A DNA stretch of 64,000 bases from Dryas octopetala (taxonomy: Eukaryota; Streptophyta; Magnoliopsida; Rosales; Rosaceae), in the NCBI GenBank assembly GCA_963921425.1, contig OY992838.1:11966001-12030000 (forward strand), in the 5' to 3' direction. This document shows, in pieces, positions 1 through 12,600 of this stretch. The first letter of the stretch is position 1. Every line of letters begins with the position of its first letter. Below the pieces are notes generated by a model. That model saw nothing but the letters and a program-made list of their open reading frames with translations. It had not been told where the DNA came from and made no database searches. Position numbers and translations under genes: made by a program.

Positions 1-424
1 TGTTATGTCTTGGCCAAGAAAAAAAAAAAAAAATCATGTTATGTCGTCTGCTGGTGTAAATTTACTGATTGCAATTTGTTTACATTAATCTCAAATGAAA
101 ATTCAAATTAAATGCCAATTGAGAAATTTTTTTTCCATTACAGCAGTAATAAGCACTTTTTTGCAGTTTAGATAGTAAGTGACACTATTTAGTATGGGGC
201 AAAACATCAAGTTGTGGACGAAATTTCTTACAATCATTTGTACGCTCAGTTCAGCATTTGAAGGCCTTTTTTCTTTTAATATATACTTCTGACTATTTAA
301 TAATTATATATTTATAATAAAGTTTATAAATATTTATAATGGTTTAGAGCTTAACATTTATGCTTAAACTCGAGAGACTACGTTGTAAATAGAATTCAAG
401 TATTATCAAACAATGAAGTAAGTT
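1..424. other. AT-rich intergenic, no gene seen
   Basis: AT-rich sequence with several poly-A and poly-T runs. No reading frame or repeat family was recognised. It is distal upstream sequence of the small heat shock gene. Confidence 0.5.
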
Positions 425-552
425 GTAATTGGCATAGAGTCACAATTGTGTAATTGTCATGTACAATTGTAATTGGCATAGAGTCACAATTGTGTAATTG
501 TCATGTACAATTAGTTTTTGAGTCACAATTGTGTAATTGTCATGTACAATTG
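425..552. repeat. Short tandem repeat with an internal palindrome, about three units
   Basis: A unit beginning GAGTCACAATTGTG and ending CATGTACAATT occurs at 437, 481 and 520, so the periods are 44 and 39 bases. The third unit lacks part of the linker. Each unit holds the palindrome CACAATTGTG. No coding content. Confidence 0.8.
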
Positions 553-908
553 GTTTTTTTTTTTTTTTTAAATGAGTGAGCCTTCAAATGAGCTTCAAAT
601 GAGCGTTGATGGGTATATGAACATTGGACAAGGCCTAGACAAATTTCTTCCCTCCCCTTAATATATAAAACAAAAAAATTTGTGAATTAATATTGTATAA
701 AAAAAAAAGTTGTATCTATTATTTAATCTTTTTTTTTTTTTGCGCACACTATCTATTGTTTAATCTTAACTAGTTGTAATCTTAAATCTCATTTAATATC
801 ACATCAATTTTCAATTAGTATCACATGAATTTTGTCTTTGAAGAACATAATGTTAGTTTTTGTTCCGGATGCCACGTCTAATGAGACTGTTTCTTCTTTT
901 TCTCTCTG

Positions 909-916
909 GAACATTC
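909..916 (+). promoter_or_regulatory. Heat-shock element core
   Basis: GAACATTC fits the inverted nGAAnnTTCn pair bound by heat-shock factor trimers. It lies about 140 bases upstream of a TATA box and 290 upstream of the sHSP start codon. A second core follows at 973. Confidence 0.65.
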
Positions 917-972
917 CACAAATCTTAATTTGACTACACCCTCTTATCTCTAGCTATCTCAAGACTCTCCTA

Positions 973-980
973 GAATTTTC
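973..980 (+). promoter_or_regulatory. Second heat-shock element core
   Basis: GAATTTTC again gives the GAAnnTTC pair. Single GAA (1004) and TTC (1017) units follow. The arrangement suits a strongly heat-induced promoter; the function is inferred from motif and position. Confidence 0.6.
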
Positions 981-1051
981 TCTCCTTCCCATGAAAATCA
1001 CAAGAACAATCCAGAGTTCCAGATGTCCAAAAACCCATCAACCCCATATCC

Positions 1052-1058
1052 TATATAA
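1052..1058 (+). promoter_or_regulatory. TATA box of the sHSP gene
   Basis: TATATAA lies 140 bases before the ATG and downstream of the two heat-shock cores. This would give a leader of roughly 110 bases. Confidence 0.65.
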
Positions 1059-1198
1059 CTCCACCCTCACCCCTCCACATTCCTCAGCCCAACACAAACA
1101 AACACAAGACCAACCCCATTACCAATCTTCTCATTAATTTTGTCTCTCACTTTCTCATACACACTAATCAACCATCTTACAGGTGTTTAATTGACCAA

Positions 1199-1768
1199 AT
1201 GGGCAAGCTCACAATTCCCATTTCATTTCTATTCCTCATGGCAACACTTTTGTTTGGCCTCACCAATGCATTAGTGCCGTACACAAGATCATCACTATGG
1301 GACATGATCCTCCCCTACTCCGACGACCCCTTCCGAGTCCTCGAGCAAGCCCCCTTCACTCACGAGACCCCACTCGCCCTGGCACGTGCCGACTGGAAAG
1401 AGACGGCAGGCGCGCACGTGATCACGCTGGACGTCCCCGGGCTGAAGAAGGAGGATGTGAAGATCGAGGTGGAGGAGAACAGGGTGGTGAAAATCAGCGG
1501 GGAGAGGAAGGGCGAGGAGGAAGCCGAGGGTGACAAGTGGCACCGGGCGGAGAGGACAAGTGGCAAGTTCTGGAGGCAGTTTCGGATGCCGGGGAATGCT
1601 GACTTGGACCGGATCGAAGCTCGGCTTGAGGATGGAGTGCTGAGGATCACAGTCCCCAAGTTGGCTGCGGAGAAGAAGAGGCAGGCTAGGCTTATTAACA
1701 TTGCTCATCAGGATGCTTCTTCATCTTCTCATGCCGATATCAAGCCCACCAAGGTCGCATCAAGTTAA
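1199..1768 (+). CDS. Endoplasmic-reticulum class small heat shock protein (about 22 kDa)
   Basis: ATP-independent holdase chaperone of the alpha-crystallin family, which binds unfolding proteins during heat stress. It has 189 residues and no intron. Residues 1-24 are a hydrophobic signal peptide with a likely cut after the Ala of LTNA. A short N-terminal arm with SLWDM and DDPF follows. The alpha-crystallin domain spans about 62-155 and includes ADWKET, DVPGLKKEDVKIEVEE and the conserved GVLRITVPK (146-154). An I-N-I (166-168) is the C-terminal IxI motif that docks between dimers. The signal peptide places it in the ER group (class IV, the 22 kDa type). The tail ends KVASS, so no KDEL-like retrieval signal is visible. 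Heat-shock cores and a TATA box upstream fit heat induction. The ATG is the first in a long open frame and gives a perfect signal peptide. Confidence 0.95.
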   Translation: MGKLTIPISFLFLMATLLFGLTNALVPYTRSSLWDMILPYSDDPFRVLEQAPFTHETPLALARADWKETAGAHVITLDVPGLKKEDVKIEVEENRVVKISGERKGEEEAEGDKWHRAERTSGKFWRQFRMPGNADLDRIEARLEDGVLRITVPKLAAEKKRQARLINIAHQDASSSSHADIKPTKVASS

Positions 1769-1794
1769 TGAAAAACACTAATTATAAGTAATTA

Positions 1795-1835
<41 letters not shown>

Positions 1836-3179
1836 GCTGTTGTCTCGGTGGCTAGCTAATTATGATTTCCTTGTTGTAAGGAAATGGAGTTTTACAAGTT
1901 TATCATGGTTGCAACTTGCAACGCTGAATATATTGATGTAAGAAGGAAAATGAAATGAAAATAAATTCGTCTTAACTGGAACACTCCAGTCATTTCCAAG
2001 TTTCCAACTACAACACATGCCTTTTCATCTAAGGCCCAAAGGAATACCTTTATCTTGGACTTCCTGTCAAAGTAGAGAGGATGTGTGATGGAGACTGCTA
2101 TGTTTCTATAACTATTAAGTCAATTTATTTTGGATTTTCAGAATTAATTTAATAAATAGAGCAAGGTTTAGTTTATGTATTAGTAAATGTGTGGTATTTT
2201 ATAATTCAAAAAGTTAGTTTGGAGGTGTAGTTGTAAATTCAACATTTGAATTTGAGTTTTCAGTATAAGTCTTGAAGTCAGAGAGTAATTGTGAATTTTT
2301 TAGGTTTGGTGTGGATTTGCTTGTCTTTAACTGGTCAGATATTTTATCTGATACATACATCATATAAGTAAATGTGTGATATTTTATTTTATATATAAAA
2401 TATCTATGAAATACAGTAAAAAGATGGCATTATTGGAAACCTATACATCTTAGTTCTTATTTCTTAAACTTGTTTTTGATTGGTGGATTACATATTAGAC
2501 ACATTTAATTTTATATTAGCACTTAGTTATATCAGCATATTAGGGGTGAATGATTGATCTTAGATCATTCGTGTAGTTAGACACTAGTTATTCATGCAAG
2601 AAGGTTCATGGTAGTGTGACCAAGAATCTGTCATACCTTTCATGACACTAGTTATTCGTAAAGAAGAAAATAACCTATATGACATTTCATGATATGTATC
2701 TTGGAGACTTTAAGAAGAATAGTAGAATATATTTTGAGAAAAGGTTAGTTCCAAATTACATATGTATATTAGATATTATCAGTTGAAAGATGTTTAGAAA
2801 TATGAGCATCTATAGGGGATTGACAAAGGATTTTCATATATGCCCTATTGTTTATGTTTGAGTTATTATATGACAGAATGATACATTATGAATAGCTTTA
2901 TAATTGAATAATAGGGGTGGTTATAACATGCTATTAGATGTTACTCATGACTTGTGGAAACAAAAAATAAATTGATGAATTATGTTTATTAATTATTTTC
3001 ATTTTAGGAAAGAGTTTCCAATGGGTATATATTAATTTGATAAATCAATTATTACTGCCAGAAAAATTATAACCTAAGAAGAGGTCACGCTTTATATAAG
3101 ATAACCCTAACCATGCTGAAAGGAGTGCCAAAGCATTCTAGGGAGAATTATTTCTGCATTTTATTATAACCACATAAGT
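1769..3179. other. sHSP 3' flank, mostly unexplained
   Basis: An AT/GT dinucleotide microsatellite occupies about 1795-1833, just after the stop codon and probably within the 3' UTR. Beyond it the DNA is AT-rich with no supported gene. The stretch from about 2990 may be the decayed 3' end of the copia relic that follows on the minus strand, but I could not identify an LTR. Confidence 0.45.
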
Positions 3180-5160
3180 GGCTGAATAGATGTCACACAT
3201 GCCTAACTTAATAAGTCAATCAAGAAACGCCCTACTAGTTACTGCTTTAGTGATCAGCACCGAACTTCACAAAAGGAAAGCTAATGATTCTAGCCTCGAG
3301 CTTCTCTTGGATAAAATGTTTATCAATCTCAATATCTTAGTTCGATCAAGCTGAATAGGGTTATGAGCAATATCAATTGCTGACTTGTTGTTATAGTGTA
3401 AATTCATGACCCTTTTTAGTTTAAAACCTAAGTCAATCAATAAGTTCCTTAACCAGAGCAACTCACATACTCCAAACGCCATATATACCTCTATATTTGG
3501 CTTCAGCACTTAATCTTGCTACAACTAGTTGCTTTTTACTCTTCCAAATTATAAGGTTTCCACCTACAAAGGTGTATATATCTAAAGGTAGACCTCATGT
3601 TATCAACTGAACATGTCCAATTTATATTTGTATAGCCTTCAACATCCAGATACCTATGTTTAGTGAACAATAAACCCTTACTTGAAGTAGATTTCAAATA
3701 CTTTAAGATACGCTCCACGACATCCATATAAGGTTTGCACGGAGCATACATAAACTGAATTGCCAAATTCACAACATATACAATATCAGGTCTGGTATGA
3801 GATAAGTAAATCACCATCCCTACAAGCCTATAATATCACCCTCCCTGCAAGCCCATGATATTTCTTCTTGTAAATCACCATCCCTATAAGCCTATAATAT
3901 CACCCTCCTTGCAAGCTTATGATATTTCTCCTTATCAGTAGGAGACGTACTCAAACATTCAAACAACTTGTGGTTCTACTTAATAGAAGTATCAACTAGC
4001 TTTCAACAAGCATTCTTGTGTGAGATAACAAGTCGAGTATATATTTTCCTTGAGACAAAGATCTCATGCTTAGATCGAGCTACCTTAATCCCAAGAAAAT
4101 ATTTCAATTCCCTCAGTACTGCTGTAGATTAGACATCTCATCGTGATCATCACATGTTACCACCATATCATCTACATAGATAATTAAAGCAATAACTTAA
4201 CCTTTTTTCGGTTTCAGGAACAAAGTATGACTTGAATTACTCTGCTTGTAGCCATAATTCTTCATAGGCTTGGTAAATCTCCCAAACTAAGCTCTTGGAG
4301 ACTGCTTTAACCTATACAAAGCCTTCCTAAACTTACACACTATTCATGTATTAGAAAACTCTAGTATGCCTAGAAGAGGATCCATATACACTTATTTAGT
4401 GAGATCACCATGCAGACTAGCATTTTTGAAATCAAATTGGAGTACTGGCTAATCTTTGTTAGTTGCTAATGAGAAAAGTACTCTAACAGTATTAAGCTTG
4501 GAAATCGGAGCAAATCTTTCATGATAGTCTATACCGTATAACTAAGTATATCATTTTTGCACCCAATTGAGCTTTGAACCTTTCTATAGATCTATTTGAT
4601 TTATGCTTTACTACAAATACTCATTTACACTCCACGGTCTTCTTCATTTTTGGCAAGGAAACAAGTTCCCAAGTAGAATTCTTTTTCAGTGCTTCCATTT
4701 CCTTTGTCATAGCTTTGATCCATTTAGAATATGTTAAAGCATCTTGTAATTTACTAGGAATAGACACATAGGATCATTGATGTTCATAATATGCATATGA
4801 CTTAAAAAATTTGTGGGATGACACATGTTATTGATAGAATACTTAACTTTAGCTTTAGAACCAGGTTCATATGTGATAGGGGCTGACTATGGGTAGAGCG
4901 AGGTGGAAGCTAATACTTAGATGGTTTAGGTTCAGATTTAGGTTCAAGTTCAAGATTAGATGAATTAACTAAATCATGAATATTAGAATTTAGGTAATAC
5001 CTATAATGAATCATCTAGTGAAAATTGGATTAGTGGATCTATTGAAGGAGGAAAAAGTGTACTATCATGGACTTGATATTCATCTGAATCATGAGCAAGT
5101 AGATCTTCTAGGGTCGAGCGCTTAGTAGATGCAACCAAGCGCTTGCCCTCCATTATGTTC
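3180..5160 (-). pseudogene. Decayed Ty1/copia retrotransposon, RT and RNase H part
   Basis: Reading the minus strand gives, in order, the start of a copia reverse transcriptase (WELV-type region near 4650), a KALYRLKQSPRAWF block near 4290, a YVDD catalytic box near 4170, a SHTRPDI block near 3790 and RNase H (CELLWLRNLLIDLG near 3450, NNKSAIDIAHNP near 3380). The frame is broken many times. The closest relative I see in the window is the copia element at 39204-44356, which shares the same blocks and the same C-terminal DNA around 3180-3260. Integrase, gag and LTRs were not found, so this is an old fragment. Confidence 0.85.
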
Positions 5161-5369
5161 ACTGGCTCGTCTTCGTCTGTATCTCGGTAAATTTTTTTTC
5201 CATCAATTTCGTCATCTAAGCCGTAAAAAATGTTGACATGTCATGAGTATTTTGGACTTTTCAACCAATTCATAAAGGTTTATAAGGGAGCATAAAATGA
5301 TTTACTAGGAGACATAGAATATTTGTAAATGGTAAAGTGAAACAAATAAACATTTGAGTGATAAAATAA

Positions 5370-6412
5370 CAGTGCGTTTGGATAGAGAAATTTAACTGAG
5401 TATTTCATTAAAAGTCAGAATTTGAGAAATGAAAATCTCCAATTCCTTTGTTTGGCCTCATTAACATAGAAATCTTAGAATTTTACGCGGAAAAAATTAT
5501 AGAATTTGAGAGTCATAAATTCTGACTTTAAATTCCACCTAAATAGGTGTCATTTTCAAATTCCAAGACATTTAAGATTTTAAGAAAAAAGACCCACCCA
5601 CCACAACCAGCACCATCCCCATTACCACCATCCGGACTTGGATCCTCTGTCAATTTTCTTCTTACCAGACTATACCTGACTTTTGATCTTAGCCCTCAAA
5701 TAATCATTTGTGACTTAAATCTTGCCAAATCTACAAACTTTTTTTTCCCACAAATAAATTAAGAAATTAAAAGAATAGAAAAACAAAAATCATAAAGCCC
5801 ATTGCCCACCCATCTCCACCCACGCCACCTCTTTCCCCTCCTTCCAGCCACCCTCGTCACCTCGTCACCTTTCTTTTTTTCTCTCTCTAAACTCTCTCTC
5901 ACTTCCCTCTAGATTGACAGATTGTGATTGGAATATGTTGGGCTAATCTTTGTTTGGTATACCATTGGCACCCCCATAAATCTGATCCGTGTTTGGAACC
6001 TGATTTCCAAGTTTATTCTAAGAAGATGCAATTAATGGAGATGCCTTTTTTGTCTTTGGTTGCTGGGCTCGTGGAATTGGAGAAAGCAATTAATCTTGTA
6101 AAGGAACTTTAATCTGCAGAGAAGATATGAGAAGTTATAAAGAGAAGAGAAAAGAGAAAGGAAGAGAGAGAAATGAAGGGGAGGAGGTGACGGGTGTGGT
6201 CGGAGACTCGGAGGGAGGGGAAGCTGGTGGCGTGGGTGGGCAGTTGGTGGGGCAAGATTAATTAAAATTGTAATCATGTCATTTACAAAATTCTACATAC
6301 ATATATTCAAACAATAGAAAATACAATTGATAGAAATTTAAATGACGGAGATTTAAATTCCATCGTTTATAAATTTATGTGAAAATTAAAATTACTTCAT
6401 CCAAACATACTG
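5370..6412. mobile_element. Non-autonomous TIR element (about 1.04 kb)
   Basis: The left end CAGTGCGTTTGGATAGAG and the inverted right end CAGTATGTTTGGATGAAG match imperfectly. The flanks TAAAATAA and TAAAAATC are a decayed 8-base target duplication at best (5 of 8). The interior is AT-rich at the ends and C/CT-rich in the middle, with no transposase. The CAG start and 8-base duplication would suit hAT, but the family is not settled. Confidence 0.5.
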
Positions 6413-6664
6413 TAAAAATCAATTAAAACTATAGACGGTAAAAATCCAAATAAGTTTTTTTTAGTTAGTTGGTAACTTGGTAAGCAATTTTAGGGATGTA
6501 AATTACAATTTTACCATTTTTTTTATAGACAATTTTACCGTTATTTCCCGGCATTGAGAGAGAAAATAATTATGCCGTTTATGATAAAAACTCCAGGAAG
6601 GCTATCCCGCCATCCCCACAAGAAGCAGACAATTTGGTCTCAGTGAAATATCCATACATCATAG

Positions 6665-9600
6665 ATGGAAATTGAAGAAGAAACCCTAGACCCTGAGTCA
6701 AAGATCGTTACCTCCGAAGAAGCCAACAATGGAGACCAACCTATGCAGGACCTCGCTGACCAAAACCCTAACTCTTCTGACTCTGACTCCGACTCCGACT
6801 CTGGCTCTGAGGACGGGGACCAAGCCCAGCAAAACCTGCAACTCCAAACTCTACAAGCCGAGCTCCTCGCCAATCCTTTCAATTACGATGCTCATGTTCA
6901 AGTAACACTTGCGAATCCTCTCTCTCTTTGTTTTTTGCTATCCACTGTTATTTATACCATTATTGCCATCTATTTGGTTGCCGAGAAAAAAACCTCAATT
7001 TTTGAATTGTTATTGTTACTATAGTACATAAAGATTCTTAGGAAAATGGCTGACATTGAAAAGCTGAGGCGAGCAAGGGAAGCTATGAGTGAGCTGTTTC
7101 CGTTATCCCCTTCTATGTGGCAGGATTGGGCTAAGGACGAAGCTTCTCTTTCCACTGGGTATGCTCTTCTCGTTATCAACACAATTCTATTAGCTTTAAT
7201 GCTGTTCATGTTTAGAAAAAAAAAAATAAAAAAAACAATGAGAAGCAGAAAAGGGAAAGTAGTGTCTCTTTTGCTTGCTTTTTTTATTTTTTTGTATATA
7301 TTTTTTATTTATTTAGGATCACTTTTATTTTCTCCAATATGCAGATCTGAGGTTTTTTCTGCAGTTGAAAAGCTTTATGAGCGAGGAGTCTTTGATTATC
7401 TGGTTGGTTCTGCTTCTTTATTCCAGAAAATATGCAATTTAAGTTATGTTTATGTTATTTAATGGACAGTTTATGGTGAAAATGAGACAAAAAAAAGCCT
7501 TAACTATGAAATGAAATTGGATGCCATCAATTATTTCAGCATAAATACCACACTAGGAATGTTGCTATTTTTCTTTAACATAACTCATCTTAATTTTTCT
7601 GAAAAAAGCTTACATATCAAAACTGACGTGGTTCAGTTCCAAGTGATCGAGGTTTTTTTTTTTTGCCCCCACTCTTTAGTTGAATGAACTTAAGTTGTTA
7701 TGTTCTTCTGGTTGTGAGAACATAATTACCTCCACTCTTGTAGCAAAGGCATCACACTTCAATTCTATAAATTGATTCATTGAGTGAGGTAGAATCAACA
7801 TCGGGTGTTTTTAAGGTTTAAGGTACAAGATAAATTGTTTCATGTGGATTTTTGGTGCTGTATGCATGTTTTCCAATATATGGAAGATTGAACCATCAGA
7901 TTACTGATCTCATGTTTTTCTGTTGTTAATGATTAAAGAATTGCTTTATTGGAATCTTGACACTTAACTACATTACCTTCAAATGCAGTCCATCTCTCTT
8001 TGGCATGACTACTTAGATTTTGTTCGAGAGAAGGAGCCCTCAGTAAGGGACTGTTCACCTGCTGGTATTTTGAAGGCAAGAGATTTATTTGAACGTGCTC
8101 TTACTGCAGCCGGTTTGCATGTTTCTGAAGGCTATAAACTATGGGAAGCCTACAGGGAATTTGAGCAAGCTATATTTCATACTATTGACGAGACTGATAA
8201 ACAGGTTTGTAGGTCATACTTAGTTCTTGTTCTATTATTTATTATTGAATTGTTGTTATGAATTTCTGTTGGAGAATTCTATGCCATTGACAAGAAAAGA
8301 GTTGCTTTTACATGTTTAAATAATTTTGGAGATCTACATTCAAGAAACGCTTCTTGCATAGCAGGCAAGAGAAAAGCAAATTCAGCGCATCCGTATGATA
8401 TTCCATCGTCAGTTGTCAGTTCCCCATCTTAATATGAAGTCAACACTTTCGGCTTACAAGGCTTGGGAGGTGGAACAAGGAAACTTTCTTGATGCTGGCT
8501 CCAGTGATCTGGATGGGATTCCATCCCATATTGCCTCAGCATACCAAAAGGCGTTGGAAATGTATAATGCTCGTGTTCGTTTTGAAGAACAAATTTGTGG
8601 GCAGGATATGCTTGACTCAGAAAGGCTTCAAAATTTCATGGTATGTATCATTTAAAACCATTGCTTCCTAGAATCTGGGAACAAAGCAATATTCATGTTA
8701 GAAACTGCATTCTATTTTTCCTTTTTATTGTCCATTTTACCTTTTGAATTTTGATATTTTTGTACACTTGTCTTGTTTGAACTTACTGCTGGTCTTTTCT
8801 TCCCTCTCTTTTCTTCCTTTTGTATAGGGTTGTCATTGTGATCCTCCATTTACGTTTCTTTACTTATCTCATGCGTAACATGTCACTATTTCAGTTTCTG
8901 GAAAGAATAATTTTTCTGTTATGCAGAACTACTTGAAATTTGAGCAGTCTTCTGGGGATCCAGCCCGGGTTCAAGTGTTGTATGAACGTTCTATTACTGA
9001 CTTTCCTATATCTAGTTATCTCTGGCTTGATTATACTCGCTATCTGGACAAAAAATTGAAGGTTTTTTCCTTTTTATTTCTCATTAAATCTTTTCTGTTT
9101 TGAGGGCTACCATTTCCTCTCCAAGTAATTTCTTCTTTTATTTTTCCTCTTCAGGTTGGCAGTATTATAAGAAATGTTTATTCCAGGGCCATAAAGAATT
9201 GCCCCTGTGTTGGAGAACTTTGGGTCCGATATTTGCTTGCCTTGGAGCGTGGTCATGCTTCTGAGGAAGAGATTGCCGCTGTATGTGTTAAATGTCATTC
9301 TTTTTTGACGGGGCATTCCTTTAATGGACTTCTGTTTGATTATTTTAATTTAGTTTTAATAACTATTGTTGGAAAACTGGTTTTTAATTTGGTTGTTAAG
9401 CTGCTTCAGACACAAATACATCATTCACATGCAAAGTTGTGTTTGTCTCTTAAAATCATACGCCATGTATTTAGCTGCTAGTTTTATTAAAGACTGTCCC
9501 AAGCAAGGAAAAGAACTGTGTCAACTGCTTGTTTGCTGTAACTAGGTAAACTGACTAGGCCAAATTGAATCTTATATATGTCAACATGCGTTTGTCCTGA

Positions 9601-12600
9601 ACGAAATCTTTATTATGTATTTTTGTTCCTTTTGGTTGGGCTTTGTAGCGTTCTCTACCAGCCGTTTTCATATCTCTAAGATTCTAGATATAGAATATTT
9701 TTAGGTTCAACCAAATGAAAAGATTTGAATCTTGGAAAAGTTTGTGTGATGGGATTGTCCTCAAAGCTTTAGAAAGGTATTCTTAATGTTGCCTTTATGT
9801 TAATTGCCTTTTCTATCCAAAATTTCCCTGATTTTGATATATCTGTAGTTTCTTGCAGTCACTTCGTTTTAGTAAAGAAAGGCAACGGTTTCAATTTTGG
9901 GCTCATTACAGTGAGGGATGAACAACAGTCTTGTCTATTGACACATTCCACTATAAAAGGATTAGTGAATCAAATAGTAGAGTAAATAGTTCACTGTAAA
10001 GGCAATGCTAATTACAGAATTTACTTCTCATCACATTTATTCTCAACCAATGTGTTTGCCTTTGAGGACTCAGCCTGCACTATGACTCCAGTGGATTCCT
10101 TTACCAAACCAAAAATAAAAAATGAAAAACCAATAGCAATTATGTTTTATGAATTGTAGTGTCCAAAGTACCTTCTGATTCCCTTGTGAAATGTGGAGTT
10201 CTCCACCTTCTAAATTATTGCTCATTTTCAGGTCTTTGAGAAGTCCCTGCAATGCACTTTTTCAACCCTTGGTGAGGTACAAATAAATAAAAATTTGATT
10301 TGTCTGTCTGCTCTTTGCAACTAAACATGCTCCATATGTGTTGAATACCTTTGTTCATTGGACCTCTATGTTTCAGTACCAGGATTTGTTCCTTACTCGC
10401 ATAGATGGCTTAAGACGAAGAATCTCATGCTCTGTTGGAGACGTCTTGGATTATTCATTAATAAAGGAAACCTTTCAGGTTTGTTATTTTCTTTTGCTTA
10501 TGTAAACAGATATATTTTTTCTTCAGCATTAAGAACTTAAGATTATAATTCGACCAAAAAAGCTTTACGATTATAAGGGAAATGAGTTAGGAGGTAAAAT
10601 TTCCATGATTACTAATTTGCAAATAGGCATGTATCTCTTGGTCTTTTGAACTTGGTGGGGGTGGGGTCAGGGTTGAAGTACAGGTGTAACCGTTTAATTT
10701 GAAAATTCGTATTCGAAAAAGGAAAAAAAAAAGGTTAGGTGTTGTATATTTGTACAAATACATGTGTAATCACATTTGAATCAAGCAAAGTCAAAAAAGT
10801 TCTAAACTTAAAAAGATGATCATTTGAACTTGATATATTTCTTTTAGGATGGATTGTTGTGTGTACTTATCTTAATAATAAATTTTAAGACAATTCATGC
10901 TTTTGAACTCGAGCCTCTTGTTACAATGTAGACTTTATTCGTTTATTTTAGGCCAAAGTACATGTTTGGTCTCCGTTCTTTCAATTTTGTTAATTTCAGT
11001 CCTGTACTTTCATTACGTTTGCAATTAGGTCCAAACTGTTAACTTTGTTTATTTTTTAGACGAAAATATGACGTGAAAGTGCATATGAATGAATATTTTA
11101 GACATTTCATAATTAATACGGTCTAAAAAGAACAATTTAAAAAGTTAAATAAAATATAATAAAAAAAAAGATAATTAAGAAAGAAAAAAAAACAAAAACT
11201 TAAATAATTAAGAAAGAACAAAGACATGTGTCCAAATGTGATTGGGCAACTTCACTCGGTTAAATGAGTTTCACACATAGGTTATCTAAAATGTCCAAAA
11301 TATCCCTGCTATGTCATATTTCCGCCAACAATTTAATCCTAATTAACGATTTGAACCCAATTGCAAACGTAAAGAAAGTACGGGACTAAAATTTCCAAAA
11401 TTGAAAGAACGGGACCAAAGTGAAATTTTCGTTAAAGTACAGGGACCAAAAGTGCACTTTGGCCTTTATTTTATCAACATGAGGCATATGTTTTGTTTAA
11501 ATATTTAAACCCTTGTGTATAGGTGTGGCACATATATACATATATATGTATATATATTAATTTACAAAACTTGATTATTTTGGTTTTATTTTTCATTTTC
11601 CATCAAATTGATGGAGATCCTTTGTTTCTAATTTTATGTTTTTGGTGGGAATTTTTCAATATAGCTCTACTTCTATCCTTGTTTTCCCACCGCATTATCT
11701 ATGGGTGAGCGGTCACATTGGTTGTGTCTGTCATGTTGGATGACAAAGGCATTCACTATTTGCGAAGCTTTAATATTCTTCACTTAAAATATATGTGGAA
11801 AAATGAACTTTAGATTAAGTAGTGCATCTTGATAGTGGACGCTTTGGCTCTGCATTTCTTGTCCTTGTAACTGCCAAGGGGAAGATCTATAAATGATATT
11901 TTTTTTCTTGAAAGGATTTACAAGTATCAAATGGTTTATATTTTTCTTTTATTGATGAGGAGACTGGTGAATCCATGTTAAGTTGCCTCTCTGTGGTAAA
12001 TTTGAAGGGAACTGTGATTGTAAAGGAAAAAAGTTTGTTCATGGTATTGTAACTCCTCTCCTATGTGATAATAAAATCAGAGATTCAAAGTGGTGCTTGT
12101 TTAACAATTTTGGCACTTGGGAATGGATGTGGGGTTCCTTTCCTATGTTTGGTTAGTGCAAATTGGTTTGGGTTTACCTTTCCCATGCGTATCCAAAACC
12201 CACAAGTGAGGTTTTGCATTCCCAAAAGAATCCCAAAGGAAGAGGTGGATTTCTCATTCCATTCCCTAGTTTTAATTTTATAATAAATCATAATCACAAC
12301 TATACCCATATAATTATTCTTCCCAAAAATAAATTCCGTTGGTGTCCTGATAAACATATTTTCATTCCCATCATTTCCAAACATTGGATTAGGAATGATG
12401 GAATCCATGGACTTCTTAAAACCTCATTCTAAGGAATGGGTATGGGACTCCTAGAATCTGATTCTGCGAAACAAACCCTACCCAAGAGTAAATGATAGAT
12501 GAGTCAATTCTACATAATTAGCAAAAAGGTTAGGGTTCCTTGGGTTTCATAAATAGAAACTAACCAACTCTGATTAAAAAAAAAAAAAGGGCTAACAGCT

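Noticed and set aside
425..552. CRISPR-like spaced repeat
   Set aside because: There are only three units with near-identical spacers in a plant nuclear context. It is a simple minisatellite.
1295..1708. Two antisense frames of 137 and 113 residues over the sHSP gene
   Set aside because: They follow from the G+C-rich codon use of the sHSP frame and have no domain or start context.
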